NCBI GenBank assembly: GCA_023957015.1
Contig: JAMLHR010000017.1
Coordinates: 1-52,117 of the forward strand
Reading direction: 5' to 3'
DNA length: 52,117 nt
Origin: Thermomicrobiales bacterium
Lineage (GTDB): Bacteria; Chloroflexota; Chloroflexia; Thermomicrobiales; UBA6265
This document shows positions 34,133-43,100 of the stretch, piece after piece (position 1 is the stretch's first letter; each line of letters starts with the position of its first letter). Under the pieces are notes generated by a model. The model did no database searches. It was not told where the DNA came from and was given only the letters and a program-made list of their open reading frames with translations. The position numbers and the translations under genes were made by a program.

Positions 34133-35962
34133 ATGGAACATAAGACCACGGGGCCGTTGCGCGAGTTGTTTGATTCGTTCAAGGCCGGCAAGATCAGTCG
34201 ACGTTCGTTTGCGCAGGGTGCAACCGCACTCGGCGTTTCCGTGCCATTGGTTTCCTTCCTTGGCAGCCAGGTGTCCGCGCAGGATGCCGAGGCTCTCACA
34301 CGTCCGGAAGTTGGCACCGAGGGCCAGGAGCGCGGTGCTGGTGGTGATCTCAACATCATCCAGTGGCAGCCTGCCTCCATGCTCAGCCCACACGTTTCCA
34401 CGGGTGTTAAGGACATCCTCGGTGCGGTAACGGTGCTTGAGCCCCTCATTCACTACCTCAGCGATGCCAGCATGATCCCGAACCTGCTCTCCAAGATGCC
34501 GTCCCAGGAGGATGGCGATCTGGCCGAGGATATGACCTGGGTGCAGTTGAGCCTGTTGCCAGACGTACTCTGGAGCGATGGCACACCATTCACCTCCGCC
34601 GATGTTGGCGCCACCATCGACTGGGTGAAGAACCCAGACAACGCTTCCGTGAATGTCGGTGTCTTTGCCACGATCTCCGATTGGGAAGCAATTGATGATC
34701 TCACCATCAAGGTGAACTTCAGCAACCCGAACCCGTTCTGGTTCACTCCGTTTGCGGGTACCAGCACCGGCTTCGTCTATCCGAAGCACATCATTGAGGC
34801 TGAAGGCGGCCACGACGCCTTCCTCATGAACCCGACCGGCACCGGTCCATACAAGGTGGAGAGCTTCACGGCGAACGACTCCCAGGTCCTGGTTCCGAAT
34901 GAGAACTACCGCGAAGCCAACAAGCCGTTCTTCAGCCGCGTCAACATCAAGGGTGGTGGTGATCCGGCTGGTGCCGCTCGCGCCGTCATCCAGACTGGTG
35001 AGTCTGACTTCGCCTGGAACCTCCAGGTTGAGCCAGACATTCTTGACGCCATGATCGCCGATGACAACTCGGGTGTCTTCGTGCCGTATCCGGGCGTTTC
35101 GGTTGAGCGCATCAACTTCAACTTCTCTGATCCGAACACCGAGGTGGACGGTCAGCGCAGTGAGATGAACACGCCACATCCGTTCCTCTCCGATCCGGCG
35201 GTCCGCAAGGCCATCAATATGTCGATCGATCGTGAGACCATCGCCCTGAACTTCTATGGTCCTACGCAGCCGGCCGCGGTCAACATCCTGAACGGTGACC
35301 CGCGCACGGAGAGCCCGAACACGTCCCTGAACGTGGATCGCGAAGCCGCCAAGGCTGTGCTGGAAGAAGCCGGTTGGGTTGACGGTGGCAACGGTATTCG
35401 CGCCAAGGATGGTGTGGAGCTGAAGATCGTGTACGCGACTTCGGTCAATGCTGTTCGCCAGAAGACTCAGGCCGTCGTCAAGGCGAATTTGGAAGAGGTC
35501 GGTTTCCAGGTCTCCCTGGAGCAGATCGATGCCGGTATCTACTTCGATGGTTCCGCTGGTAACGATCAGAACATCAACCACTTCTACTGGGACTTCTGCA
35601 TGTACCAGAGCGTGCCGAGCACACCGCGCCCGCTCAGCTTCTTTGAGGCCTGGTACACCGGCCCGGATGGCGAGAATATCGCCCAGGCGAGCAATGAATG
35701 GAACGGTAGCAACAACTCTCGCTACCAGAATCCTGACTTCGATGTCATTTGGGAAGCCGCTCGCGTCGAGACCGATCCCGAGGCGCTGGCCGATCTCTTC
35801 ATCGAGATGAATGACATCGTCATTCTCGATGACGTCATCACCCCGCTCGTGGTCGTTGGTTCGCCGCGTGGTGCCAGCAAGCGACTCCGCCAGGAGAACC
35901 TTGAGCTCGCCGCATACAGCTACGACTACTGGAACATCGCCAACTGGAACCTGGCGGAGTAA
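34133..35962 (+). CDS. ABC transporter substrate-binding protein, family 5, Tat-type (paralogue 2)
   Basis: 609 aa from ATG 34133 with GGAGG 9 nt upstream. The first 20 residues (TTGPLRELFDSFKAGKISRR) and the Tat leader are nearly the same as in paralogue 1, marking a recent tandem duplication. Core motifs LWSDGTPFTSADV, GTGPYKVESFTANDS, KGGGDPAGAARAVIQTGE, NFSDPNTEVDGQRSEMN and WYTGPDGENIAQ. Charged and aromatic positions differ from paralogue 1 over most of the length, so ligand preference may have shifted. It shares the conserved leader element and is followed by its own terminator, hence a single-gene transcript. Confidence 0.92.
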   Translation: MEHKTTGPLRELFDSFKAGKISRRSFAQGATALGVSVPLVSFLGSQVSAQDAEALTRPEVGTEGQERGAGGDLNIIQWQPASMLSPHVSTGVKDILGAVTVLEPLIHYLSDASMIPNLLSKMPSQEDGDLAEDMTWVQLSLLPDVLWSDGTPFTSADVGATIDWVKNPDNASVNVGVFATISDWEAIDDLTIKVNFSNPNPFWFTPFAGTSTGFVYPKHIIEAEGGHDAFLMNPTGTGPYKVESFTANDSQVLVPNENYREANKPFFSRVNIKGGGDPAGAARAVIQTGESDFAWNLQVEPDILDAMIADDNSGVFVPYPGVSVERINFNFSDPNTEVDGQRSEMNTPHPFLSDPAVRKAINMSIDRETIALNFYGPTQPAAVNILNGDPRTESPNTSLNVDREAAKAVLEEAGWVDGGNGIRAKDGVELKIVYATSVNAVRQKTQAVVKANLEEVGFQVSLEQIDAGIYFDGSAGNDQNINHFYWDFCMYQSVPSTPRPLSFFEAWYTGPDGENIAQASNEWNGSNNSRYQNPDFDVIWEAARVETDPEALADLFIEMNDIVILDDVITPLVVVGSPRGASKRLRQENLELAAYSYDYWNIANWNLAE

Positions 35963-35988
35963 TCCCCTGTATTCAGATACGAGTTCAC

Positions 35989-36024
35989 GGAGGAGCCCAG
36001 ACCAGCAACGGTCTGGGCTCCTCC
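35989..36024 (+). terminator. Intrinsic terminator after paralogue 2
   Basis: Perfect 15-bp stem GGAGGAGCCCAGACC / GGTCTGGGCTCCTCC with a 6-nt loop (AGCAAC), followed by TCGTTCC, 26 bp after the stop codon. Confidence 0.82.
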
Positions 36025-36199
36025 TCGTTCCGTGGTCGTTGGTCATAGACGACCAGGTCTTTCTACCTGCGTGATGATCTGATTGACTGTACGATGCCGG
36101 ATTCTGAGTAGCGTGGCACACGTGTTGCGTTCCTTATCCTGTCAGGCAAACGCCTGATTCGAGCAATCGAGTTCAGTCGCGAACAGGAATGGATTCTCC

Positions 36200-36403
36200 A
36201 TGAGTACAGAAGATCGAGTTGATGCCGCCCTTGATGATGTGAAGGGCACCGCCAAGGAAGCCTGGGGTAAGGCCACCGATGACAAGTCCGTCGAAGCTGA
36301 GGGCAAGATGGATCAGCTGAAGTCGGACGTCAAGGAAGGGGTGGCCGATGTTAAAGACAAGGCCAGGGACCTGATGGACAAGCTCACCGATAAAGACAAG
36401 TAA
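36200..36403 (+). CDS. CsbD-family stress-response protein
   Basis: 67-aa highly charged, probably helical protein with the CsbD pattern: an early DDVKGTAKEAWGKATDD, then AEGKMDQLKSDVKEGVADVKD. CsbD proteins are induced by general stress in many bacteria, but their molecular role is unknown. It stands alone between two terminators. GGA repeats lie upstream of the ATG at loose spacing. Confidence 0.85.
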   Translation: MSTEDRVDAALDDVKGTAKEAWGKATDDKSVEAEGKMDQLKSDVKEGVADVKDKARDLMDKLTDKDK

Positions 36404-36417
36404 GCGATACCAGGCTG

Positions 36418-36452
36418 AAGCGGAGGGTGACTCAGATCACCCTCCGCTTTTT
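36418..36452. terminator. Terminator between CsbD and the convergent kinase-like gene
   Basis: Perfect 13-bp stem AAGCGGAGGGTGA / TCACCCTCCGCTT with a CTCAGA loop and a T-run on the plus strand. The 3' arm includes the stop codon of the minus-strand gene, so it acts mainly for CsbD. Confidence 0.85.
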
Positions 36453-37411
36453 GCTGTTCCCAATGCCTCAATCACATCATCCCAATGCTCCAGATGCCAA
36501 CAGGCGGCGGTAATCGCATCGGCCGTCACGTCATCGTGATCGGGGAGAATCCGTCGTGGTAGGCGGCCGGATGCCACCTCAAGCTGATAGCTCACCTCTA
36601 GAACGTTACCCGCGAGAATGGTCGCCGGTAAGCCAGCGACCTCGATCTCGGAAAGTGAACTTCTTGTTTGATATCCCTTCAGGAACTCCCGAATGTGATC
36701 GAGTGGATTCGTTCTGGTTGTGGCGTTCGCCTGCCAGCGCGGACGCAATCGACGCGAGAGATACTTGCCTACATCCCAGACTTTCGGTGCTATGGGGAGA
36801 TGATCGAAGTCGATGAATCCCGATACTTCACCGATCGCTGCCAACAGGATATTCTCCGGCGACATATCCCCGTGAACGTTTTGGACGGGTAGGGACGCGA
36901 TCCTGGCTACCACCTCATTCCTTCGGACCGAGTATGCCCCCGCGATATCCGGTGGCAGCATCAAATCGCTGAGGAGGTTCTCGCACAGGTTTTCGGGGTG
37001 GGAGTTGGCTGGCCAGGGATAGGTGGCTAAGGACTGATGCATTGCGGCCATCGCGTTGCCGATCACAGCCTCACTACCGAGTATCTCCACCGGCGAGAGC
37101 GTTGCATGAGGCAATTTCGGAATGAGGATGAAGCAGTCCTCGATCTCACCGGCATAGAGCATCGCGCTCTCCGTGGGGATAAACTCGGCTACCGGAACTC
37201 CCGAACACGCCAGGTGTCGCAGTACCCGTGCCTCATCGGCGAGCGGATAGTCGCGCCACGGTCCCAGACGTTTTAGGTAATACATTCGCCCATCATCTGC
37301 GGTAACCTGCCAGAGCTCGCGATGCTGGACCGCTTCGCTGATCTGGGGCTGGTCTCCCAGGATGGTTGACCAGTTCGTCGCAATCTGGCGGAGATCGTAG
37401 TTAGCTGTCAC
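36437..37411 (-). CDS. APH-family (aminoglycoside phosphotransferase-like) kinase
   Basis: 324 aa from GTG 37409-37411, which has AAGGAG 7 nt upstream; the ATG at 37444 has no ribosome site. Protein-kinase-like APH fold: N-lobe Lys in MYYLKRLGPW, catalytic loop VHGDMSPENILLA (HGD.x3.N) and the DFG-equivalent GFIDFDHLPIAPKVWDVGKYL. It phosphorylates a small-molecule hydroxyl; the real substrate (homoserine, choline, sugar or drug) cannot be told. Antibiotic resistance is not implied. It is a single gene, convergent with CsbD. Confidence 0.85.
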   Translation of the reverse strand: MTANYDLRQIATNWSTILGDQPQISEAVQHRELWQVTADDGRMYYLKRLGPWRDYPLADEARVLRHLACSGVPVAEFIPTESAMLYAGEIEDCFILIPKLPHATLSPVEILGSEAVIGNAMAAMHQSLATYPWPANSHPENLCENLLSDLMLPPDIAGAYSVRRNEVVARIASLPVQNVHGDMSPENILLAAIGEVSGFIDFDHLPIAPKVWDVGKYLSRRLRPRWQANATTRTNPLDHIREFLKGYQTRSSLSEIEVAGLPATILAGNVLEVSYQLEVASGRLPRRILPDHDDVTADAITAACWHLEHWDDVIEALGTAKSGG

Positions 37412-37550
37412 AGTTGCGCTCCTTTCATCCGCTATATCTAGCACGCAGACTCCTCCGAAAGCACGACTCGATCCGGTGAGGTTGACATCGATGCGTCTTG
37501 CCGGGAATCTGATACCTGAAATGATTGCAACGTAGATCAGAGGTCAACCC

Positions 37551-38624
37551 ATGTCCCGCACATTCCCTTTCTACCGATTCGCCGGTTCGCATCGCGAGGT
37601 AGGGCAGCAATATGGCGAAGCATGTCGCGACCTGATCGTGCAGCATCGCGATCTTGCGCTGGAGCGGCTCTACGCACATTCGCATCTCACTTACGATGAC
37701 GTCGTCGAGCGCACGCTCTGGTACCGACCGTGGCTGCACGCTGTCGCGCCGTTCTTTATCGAGGAACTGGTGGGATTAGCTCAGGGTGCCAATATCACCG
37801 AAGCCGAGGCCTGGTTGCTGCAGTTGCGCGCCGAAGTCGCGATTGTGGAGGAGAACGAAGCCGGCGATGAGTGCACCAGCTATGCCATCGAACCCTCCGC
37901 GACCAGCGATGGTGTTGGTCTGGTCGGCCAAAACGCCGATCTCCCGGCGTTCTATCGGGATATCGCCATCGTCGCCGAACTTGGTTTCGACGATATCCCC
38001 TCGATCCTGATGGTGTTACCGGCGGGGCAGCTCAGTTATCTCGGTATCAACGATGCTGGTATGGGTGTCTCCGCCAACTTTCTCACCTGTGATGGTTGGC
38101 GAGTTGGTGTGCCACGCTACTTCTTCTCTCGCCTCGCGTTGACTCAGCGCACTGTCGAGGACGCAGCCACGCTGATCGATAGTCTGCATCGGGCGTCATC
38201 ACGCAATCTGATCATGATGGATGCGAAGGGAACCGCGCTCGATCTGGAGACGACGGTCACCGAATCGGCGCGCCTGTACGCGAGCGATGGTGTTCTGGCC
38301 CATGCCAACAACTATCTTGCCCCGGAGTTGCTGCATGCCGAGCGCTCAACCGGTATCGGCCTGACCAACTCGCAGGGGCGGTTCGAATCGATGCGGTCAA
38401 TGCTGGTGGAGCGGAGAGGTTGTCTCAATGTCGAGGTGATGATGGAGGTACTCTGCGATCACACCGATCCGATGGCTTGCGTTAATCGCCATCGGGATGA
38501 TATCCCCGAGCTCGATTCCATGACGTTCGCCAGCCTGATCATGCAACCGACGCTCGGCAAAATGGATGTAGCCGTCGGGCCTCCTGACGAAAACGATTTC
38601 ATGACATATGCGTTTGGGCGATAG
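37551..38624 (+). CDS. C45-family acyltransferase/amidase (isopenicillin-N acyltransferase-like)
   Basis: 357 aa, with AGAGG about 9 nt before the ATG. N-terminal nucleophile fold related to acyl-CoA:6-APA acyltransferase (peptidase family C45). The likely self-cleavage site and nucleophile is C108 in DECTSYAI. Flanking signatures include RFAGSHREVGQQYGEA at the N-terminus, VGQNADLPAF, VSANFLTCDGW and HANNYLAPEL. Such enzymes hydrolyse or transfer acyl groups on N-acyl amino acids or peptides. Its location before a peptide-type binding protein gene might be functional, but the two are probably transcribed separately. Confidence 0.85.
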   Translation: MSRTFPFYRFAGSHREVGQQYGEACRDLIVQHRDLALERLYAHSHLTYDDVVERTLWYRPWLHAVAPFFIEELVGLAQGANITEAEAWLLQLRAEVAIVEENEAGDECTSYAIEPSATSDGVGLVGQNADLPAFYRDIAIVAELGFDDIPSILMVLPAGQLSYLGINDAGMGVSANFLTCDGWRVGVPRYFFSRLALTQRTVEDAATLIDSLHRASSRNLIMMDAKGTALDLETTVTESARLYASDGVLAHANNYLAPELLHAERSTGIGLTNSQGRFESMRSMLVERRGCLNVEVMMEVLCDHTDPMACVNRHRDDIPELDSMTFASLIMQPTLGKMDVAVGPPDENDFMTYAFGR

Positions 38625-38751
38625 AACCAACTCGCTTCGAGGCGGAATGCAGGCAAAATCGCAATCTCGTGTAAACTGATTGCACGTTCAATGGCGATCG
38701 TGTTTTCAGTTGGTACCGCGGCACACGAATGCCGTCAGGGGAGGCGACCTC

Positions 38752-40608
38752 ATGGTTCAGTCTACGCAAAACGTTCGAAGGCTCTTTGACGCTTTGGTGT
38801 CCGGCGAAATCGATCGTCGGCAGTTCATCCAGCGCACAACCGCACTGGGTATTGGTATCGGTATGGCTGGCCATCTCGCCAATGCCGCCGCTCAGGAGGA
38901 ATCCAAGGGCGGTGGTGGTCTTGAGAGCGGCGTGCCGCGCGCGGTTGCGCCTGATGATCAAACCCGCGGTGCCGGTGGCGAGCTCAAGATCATTCAGTGG
39001 CAGGCACCCAGTCACCTCTTTGCCCATCGCGCCGATGGTGATAAGGACACCCTGGCCTCCTGCCTTGTGACCGAACCGCTCATGCACTACGGTCAGGACG
39101 CAGGTTTGCTGCCGAACCTGGTCACCTCTGTTCCGTCCCTGGCCAACGGTGATCTCGCTGAAGATCTCTCAACCGTCACGCTCCATCTGATGGAGGGTGT
39201 GACCTGGAGCGATGGCGAGCCCTTCACCTCCGCCGATGTGAAGTTCACCTGGGAGTGGGTCTCCAACCCCGATAACGCCTGTAACACGATCGAGCTCTGG
39301 AATCGCATCACCGCGATCGAGACTCCGGATGATCTGACGCTGAATGTCACATTCGATGGTCCAAATCCGCTCTGGTACCAGCCGTTCACCAGCAATGGCA
39401 CCGGTAGCGTGCTTCCTCAGCACATTCTCGAAGGTGCCGATGAGGATGCAGTTGTTAGTTACATGCAGCGACCGGTCGGTACTGGTCCGTTCGTTGTCAC
39501 CGACTTCACCTCTGGTGATGAGGTGAAGTACGCGGCCAACGAATCGTTCCGCGATGCGAACAAGCCGTTCTTCTCCACGGTTTATCTCAAGGGTGGTGGC
39601 GATGCCGCCGCCGCCGCACGTTCCGTATTGCAGACCGGCGAGTTCCATTACGCCTGGTTCCTCGGTATCGATGCTGACCTGCTTGCCGAGATGGAAGCGG
39701 CCGGTGCTGGCCAGCTGATCCTGTACTCACAGGGTTATGCCGAGCGCCTTCATATCAACTTCTCCGATCCAAACCAGGAAGTCGATGGTCAGCGCAGCGA
39801 GAAGAACACGCCGCACCCGTTCTTCAGTGATCCGGTTGTGCGCCGCGCCATGAAACTGGCCGTGAACCGCCAGTTGATCGCCGATCAACTCTTCATTCCG
39901 GACAGCATCGAGACCGCTGCCAAGGATCTGTTCACCGGTATCAGCTCGCTGGAATCGCCGAACACGACACTCGAGTTCGATCCAGAAGAGGCCGCCAAGA
40001 TCCTGGATGAGGCTGGATGGGTCATGGATGGAGACGTTCGCGCCAAGGATGGCGTGAAGCTGCAGATTCACTATGTTTCCACCTCGTCCCAGCTGCGCCA
40101 GAAGATACAGGCTGTGGTGAAGGCGAACCTGGAGGCCGTTGGCTTCAAGGTGGATATCGAGGGCATCGATAGCTCGATCTACTTCGATAGTGCGGTTGGT
40201 AACGATCAGAACTCCAGCCACTTCTATTACGACATGAACATGCACCAGACGGCTGCCGGTGCACCGACGCCGATCGCGTTCGTGCAGCGTTGGTACGCTG
40301 GACCGGACGGCGAGAACATCGCCCAGAAGTCGAATGACTGGTCCCGCACGAATACCCAGCGATTCTGGGATGAGGAGTACGATGCACTCTTCGAGCAGGT
40401 GCGTAATGAGACCGATGCCGCCAAGCAGATCGATCTGTTCATTCAGATGAGCGATCACCTCATCAACAACACCGTGCTTGTGCCGTTGGTGGCTGTGGCT
40501 GAGCGTTCGGCTTGCGCCGCCTGGATGAATGCGGATTCGCTTCACCTCGGTCCGTTCGGTATGGACTACTGGAACATCGCCAACTGGTACGGCGAACCAC
40601 CAGCCTAG
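38752..40608 (+). CDS. ABC transporter substrate-binding protein, family 5, Tat-type (paralogue 3)
   Basis: 618 aa from ATG 38752; GGGGAGG lies 9 nt upstream. The leader has DRRQFIQRTTALGIGIGM, a Tat-like motif with Asp before the twin Arg, cleaved near ANAAAQ. Family motifs: GGELKIIQWQAP, VTWSDGEPFTSADVKFTW, GTGPFVVTDFTSGDE, KGGGDAAAAARSVLQTGE, NFSDPNQEVDGQRSEKN and WYAGPDGENIAQK. It lacks the leader element of paralogues 1 and 2 and has its own strong terminator. Starts 127 bp after the C45-type gene. Confidence 0.92.
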   Translation: MVQSTQNVRRLFDALVSGEIDRRQFIQRTTALGIGIGMAGHLANAAAQEESKGGGGLESGVPRAVAPDDQTRGAGGELKIIQWQAPSHLFAHRADGDKDTLASCLVTEPLMHYGQDAGLLPNLVTSVPSLANGDLAEDLSTVTLHLMEGVTWSDGEPFTSADVKFTWEWVSNPDNACNTIELWNRITAIETPDDLTLNVTFDGPNPLWYQPFTSNGTGSVLPQHILEGADEDAVVSYMQRPVGTGPFVVTDFTSGDEVKYAANESFRDANKPFFSTVYLKGGGDAAAAARSVLQTGEFHYAWFLGIDADLLAEMEAAGAGQLILYSQGYAERLHINFSDPNQEVDGQRSEKNTPHPFFSDPVVRRAMKLAVNRQLIADQLFIPDSIETAAKDLFTGISSLESPNTTLEFDPEEAAKILDEAGWVMDGDVRAKDGVKLQIHYVSTSSQLRQKIQAVVKANLEAVGFKVDIEGIDSSIYFDSAVGNDQNSSHFYYDMNMHQTAAGAPTPIAFVQRWYAGPDGENIAQKSNDWSRTNTQRFWDEEYDALFEQVRNETDAAKQIDLFIQMSDHLINNTVLVPLVAVAERSACAAWMNADSLHLGPFGMDYWNIANWYGEPPA

Positions 40609-40629
40609 TGGCAAACGTTCGTTGATACG

Positions 40630-40669
40630 AAGCAAGAAGCTCCGGCAATGGGCCGGAGCTTCTTGCTTT
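40630..40669 (+). terminator. Strong intrinsic terminator after paralogue 3
   Basis: Perfect 17-bp stem (AAGCAAGAAGCTCCGGC and its complement) around an AATGG loop, followed by TGTTCTCCTCTTT, 21 bp after the stop codon. Confidence 0.88.
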
Positions 40670-40713
40670 GTTCTCCTCTTTCTCTAGCTTCTGCGAAACC
40701 AGCTGATAGGGTC

Positions 40714-40744
40714 TTGACAGATACCATACTTCCCGTTGTATAGT
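40714..40744 (+). promoter_or_regulatory. Promoter of the SAM riboswitch transcript
   Basis: Perfect -35 TTGACA and good -10 TATAGT separated by 19 bp. Start of transcription is expected near 40751, about 19 nt before the riboswitch P1 helix. Confidence 0.7.
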
Positions 40745-40769
40745 TGCTTTAGCGAATCTGAGTATTCGC

Positions 40770-40876
40770 CACTCATCCAGAGGGGTGGAGGGACCGGCCC
40801 GGCGAAACCCCAGCAACCATCTACGCGATATGCGTGGTTACGGTGCTAAATCCGGCAGATTTCTGGAAGATGGGTG
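40770..40876 (+). promoter_or_regulatory. SAM-I (S-box) riboswitch
   Basis: Contains the diagnostic S-box core: AGAGGGGTGGAGGGACCGGC, then CCCGGCGAAACCCC, AGCAACC, and GGTGCTAAATCC after the P3 arm. P1 pairs CACTCATC (40770-40777) with GATGGGTG (40869-40876, one wobble). In this class S-adenosylmethionine binding represses genes for sulfur/methionine metabolism or transport. Here the only downstream gene is a substrate-binding protein (41181), which suggests uptake of a methionine-containing peptide or related sulfur compound. Confidence 0.92.
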
Positions 40877-40912
40877 GAATAGCTGACCACGTCCCGTGGC
40901 CCGTATGTTCCT

Positions 40913-40934
40913 CCCCTTCCCTGATGGAAAGGGG
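40913..40934 (+). terminator. Possible expression-platform terminator hairpin of the SAM riboswitch
   Basis: CCCCTTCC / GGAAAGGGG, a stem with one bulged A around a CTGAT loop, about 36 nt after P1, followed by CGTTCTGTTGT, which is only moderately U-rich. Position fits an expression platform, but the weak U-run leaves this uncertain. Confidence 0.4.
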
Positions 40935-41004
40935 CGTTCTGTTGTCTCGACAATCCTTCATGATTCGCACTTGCCGGCAGATGAGCTGGTCATGTATGCG
41001 ACCC

Positions 41005-41021
41005 ACATGCGCATGTACATG
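41005..41021. promoter_or_regulatory. Overlapping palindromes in the SAM-riboswitch leader
   Basis: ACATGCGCATGT (41005-41016) and CATGTACATG (41012-41021) are both perfect palindromes that overlap. A protein operator or RNA duplex is possible; no known regulator site is recognised. The rest of 40880-41180 holds no supported gene. Confidence 0.3.
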
Positions 41022-41180
41022 TATGCAGGGTGCGTGCCCCGGTCGTTCACGGCATCAACGGCGTTGCGTACCCTTTTCCGACACTCCAGGTAATCTCATC
41101 GACACGAAAATGAACCTGGGAATCTTCCGAAACGGAGGATCCCCCGGGATTTGCTACCCTATTTTAGGAGTCACTCAACC

Positions 41181-42983
41181 ATGGCACACATCACACGTCG
41201 CTCCGCAGTTAAGGCGGGAGCCGCGGCAGGATTGGCCGCATCCGTACCATCGACCGTGCTGCAGACGCTCGCGCAGACGCCAGCAGCCACACCACTCGCA
41301 ACTACGTTTGAGGTCCCTGCATACAATACCGAAGGGTTGGGGCGCGGCGACGCCGGTCAACTGAACATCCTGTGGTGGCAGGCACCTACGGTGCTGAACC
41401 CTCACCTCAACGGCGATGCTGGCGCGCAGTTTGTACTGGAACCGCTACTCGCCTACGCGCCGAACTCGGCTATCGTGCCGGTGCTCGTGCAGGAGACTCC
41501 AACGGTCGAGAACGGACTGTTGGCACCTGATTTCTCGGAGGTGACCTTCCGTTTGATTGAGGGCCTGCTCTGGAGCGACGGCGAGCCGGTGACCGCGCGA
41601 GATATCCAGTTCACCTGGCAGTGGATCACCACACCAATCAATACCAGCACCAGCTTCAATCAGTGGAACACGATCGCGGATGTCGAGATCGTGGACGATG
41701 TCACCGCTCGCGTGACATTCAAGAACCCGGTGGTGAACTGGTACGATCCGTTCACGAACGATCTCATTGGTGCCCTGCTTCCGGCGCATGCATTTGGCGA
41801 TGATCCAACGAATCCGAACGATGCCTTCCAGACGGCACCGATCGGTACTGGTCCGTATGTGGTCGAATCGTTCACACCTAACGATCAGGGTATTTACGTG
41901 ATCAACGAGAACTACCGCGAGCCAAACAAGCCGTACTTCGGCAAAATCCTGCTCAAGGGTGGCGGCGATGCTGTGGCCGCTGGACGCGCGGTGCTGCAGA
42001 CGGGCGACTTCGACTGGGCCTGGAACATCCAGGCCGATCCTGAAACACTTGCGAGTTTGGAGGATGGAAGCAAGTTCGGCTACCTGGTTCAGACCACGGG
42101 TGTCACACGCGAGGCGCTCTACATCAACTTCTCCGATCCGGATACCGAAGTCGATGGTCAGCGATCCGAGAAGAACACACCGCACCCGATTCTCTCCGAT
42201 CTTGCGGTCCGGCAGGCGATCGCATTGGGCGTCGATCGAGCCCTGATCGCCGGGCAACTTTACGGCGATGAGACGTTGGTGCCTTCCAATAACCTCACCG
42301 GCATCGAGTTCTACGACTCGCCGAATACAACCTGGGAGTTCAGTTCTGAGAAGGCCACACAGCTGCTTGAGGAGGCCGGTTGGGTGCTGGATGGCAATGT
42401 CCGCAAGAAGGATGGTGTGGAACTCACACTGGAGATTCTCGCAAGCGTTAATACGGTCCGCCAAAAGACGCAGGCGATTCTGAAGCAGAATCTGGATTCG
42501 ATTGGTTTCCACATCGAGATTCCTCAGGTCGATAGCACCGTCTTCTTCGATTCAACCGCGGGTAACGACCAGAGCTTGTACAAGATGTACTTCGATATCG
42601 GCCTCTGGAGTTCCGGTCCGAATACCAAGATTCCGGTGACCTGGCTCGGCAACTGGTATGCCGGTCCGAATGGGGAGAATATCAGCCAACAGAGTAATAA
42701 CTGGCAGGGCTACAACGTGCAGCGGTGGCAGAACGCCGATTATGATGCTGCGTTCGAGGCGCTGCGCGTGGCGACGTCTGAGGAGCAAGCGCAGCAACTT
42801 CTCTGGCAACTGAACGATCTCACGATCGACGATGTGGCGGTGATTCCATTGGTGTTGCGGCCGTTCTACACCGCGGTCTCGAATCGCCTGGAGTTCCGGA
42901 ACCAGGCGTTCGAGAATCCGTTTACCGGGTACTTCTGGAACATCGAGAACTGGACGATTGCCGAGGGCGAGAGCCCGAGATAG
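41181..42983 (+). CDS. ABC transporter substrate-binding protein, family 5, under SAM riboswitch (paralogue 4)
   Basis: 600 aa from ATG 41181 with AGGAG 10 nt upstream. Short N-terminus with ITRRSAVKAGAAAGLAASVP, a compact Tat-like leader lacking the usual Phe, then a spacer rich in Ala/Thr. Family motifs: GQLNILWWQAP, LLWSDGEPVTARDIQFTW, GTGPYVVESFTPND, KGGGDAVAAGRAVLQTGD, NFSDPDTEVDGQRSEKN and WYAGPNGENISQQ. It ends FWNIENWTIAEGE rather than the NIANW of the other four. The upstream S-box predicts induction when methionine or SAM is scarce. Confidence 0.92.
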   Translation: MAHITRRSAVKAGAAAGLAASVPSTVLQTLAQTPAATPLATTFEVPAYNTEGLGRGDAGQLNILWWQAPTVLNPHLNGDAGAQFVLEPLLAYAPNSAIVPVLVQETPTVENGLLAPDFSEVTFRLIEGLLWSDGEPVTARDIQFTWQWITTPINTSTSFNQWNTIADVEIVDDVTARVTFKNPVVNWYDPFTNDLIGALLPAHAFGDDPTNPNDAFQTAPIGTGPYVVESFTPNDQGIYVINENYREPNKPYFGKILLKGGGDAVAAGRAVLQTGDFDWAWNIQADPETLASLEDGSKFGYLVQTTGVTREALYINFSDPDTEVDGQRSEKNTPHPILSDLAVRQAIALGVDRALIAGQLYGDETLVPSNNLTGIEFYDSPNTTWEFSSEKATQLLEEAGWVLDGNVRKKDGVELTLEILASVNTVRQKTQAILKQNLDSIGFHIEIPQVDSTVFFDSTAGNDQSLYKMYFDIGLWSSGPNTKIPVTWLGNWYAGPNGENISQQSNNWQGYNVQRWQNADYDAAFEALRVATSEEQAQQLLWQLNDLTIDDVAVIPLVLRPFYTAVSNRLEFRNQAFENPFTGYFWNIENWTIAEGESPR

Positions 42984-42993
42984 GTATCGTTCA

Positions 42994-43024
42994 CACGAAG
43001 GGAGGCCAGGAGTCTCCCTTCGTG
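42994..43024 (+). terminator. Hairpin terminator after paralogue 4
   Basis: Perfect 11-bp stem CACGAAGGGAG / CTCCCTTCGTG around a 9-nt loop, directly after the stop codon. No clear U-run follows (CTATCTGG), so efficiency is uncertain. Confidence 0.6.
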
Positions 43025-43100
43025 CTATCTGGAAATCGGCAAATACACCCTACAATAGAATCACGAACACTCGTACCCATGGTTGACTGGGGAGGTTGAT

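Noticed and set aside
34106..36121. Minus-strand open frame of about 670 codons across binding-protein paralogue 2
   Set aside because: It is the antisense of a well-supported gene. The translation is rich in Arg/Val/Leu/His with no domain. Such frames appear because the plus-strand codons avoid the trinucleotides that would read as stops. The same applies to antisense frames at 32060-33949, 39727-40635, 41445-42512 and 43104-44123.
36437..37411. Antibiotic resistance gene (aminoglycoside phosphotransferase)
   Set aside because: Only the general APH fold motifs are visible. The family is mostly small-molecule kinases unrelated to resistance, and there is no mobile or resistance context.
40834..41364. 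Possible gene between the SAM riboswitch and paralogue 4
   Set aside because: The frame begins inside the riboswitch aptamer, has no ribosome site, is Cys/Arg/His-rich without a domain and runs into the next gene out of frame.
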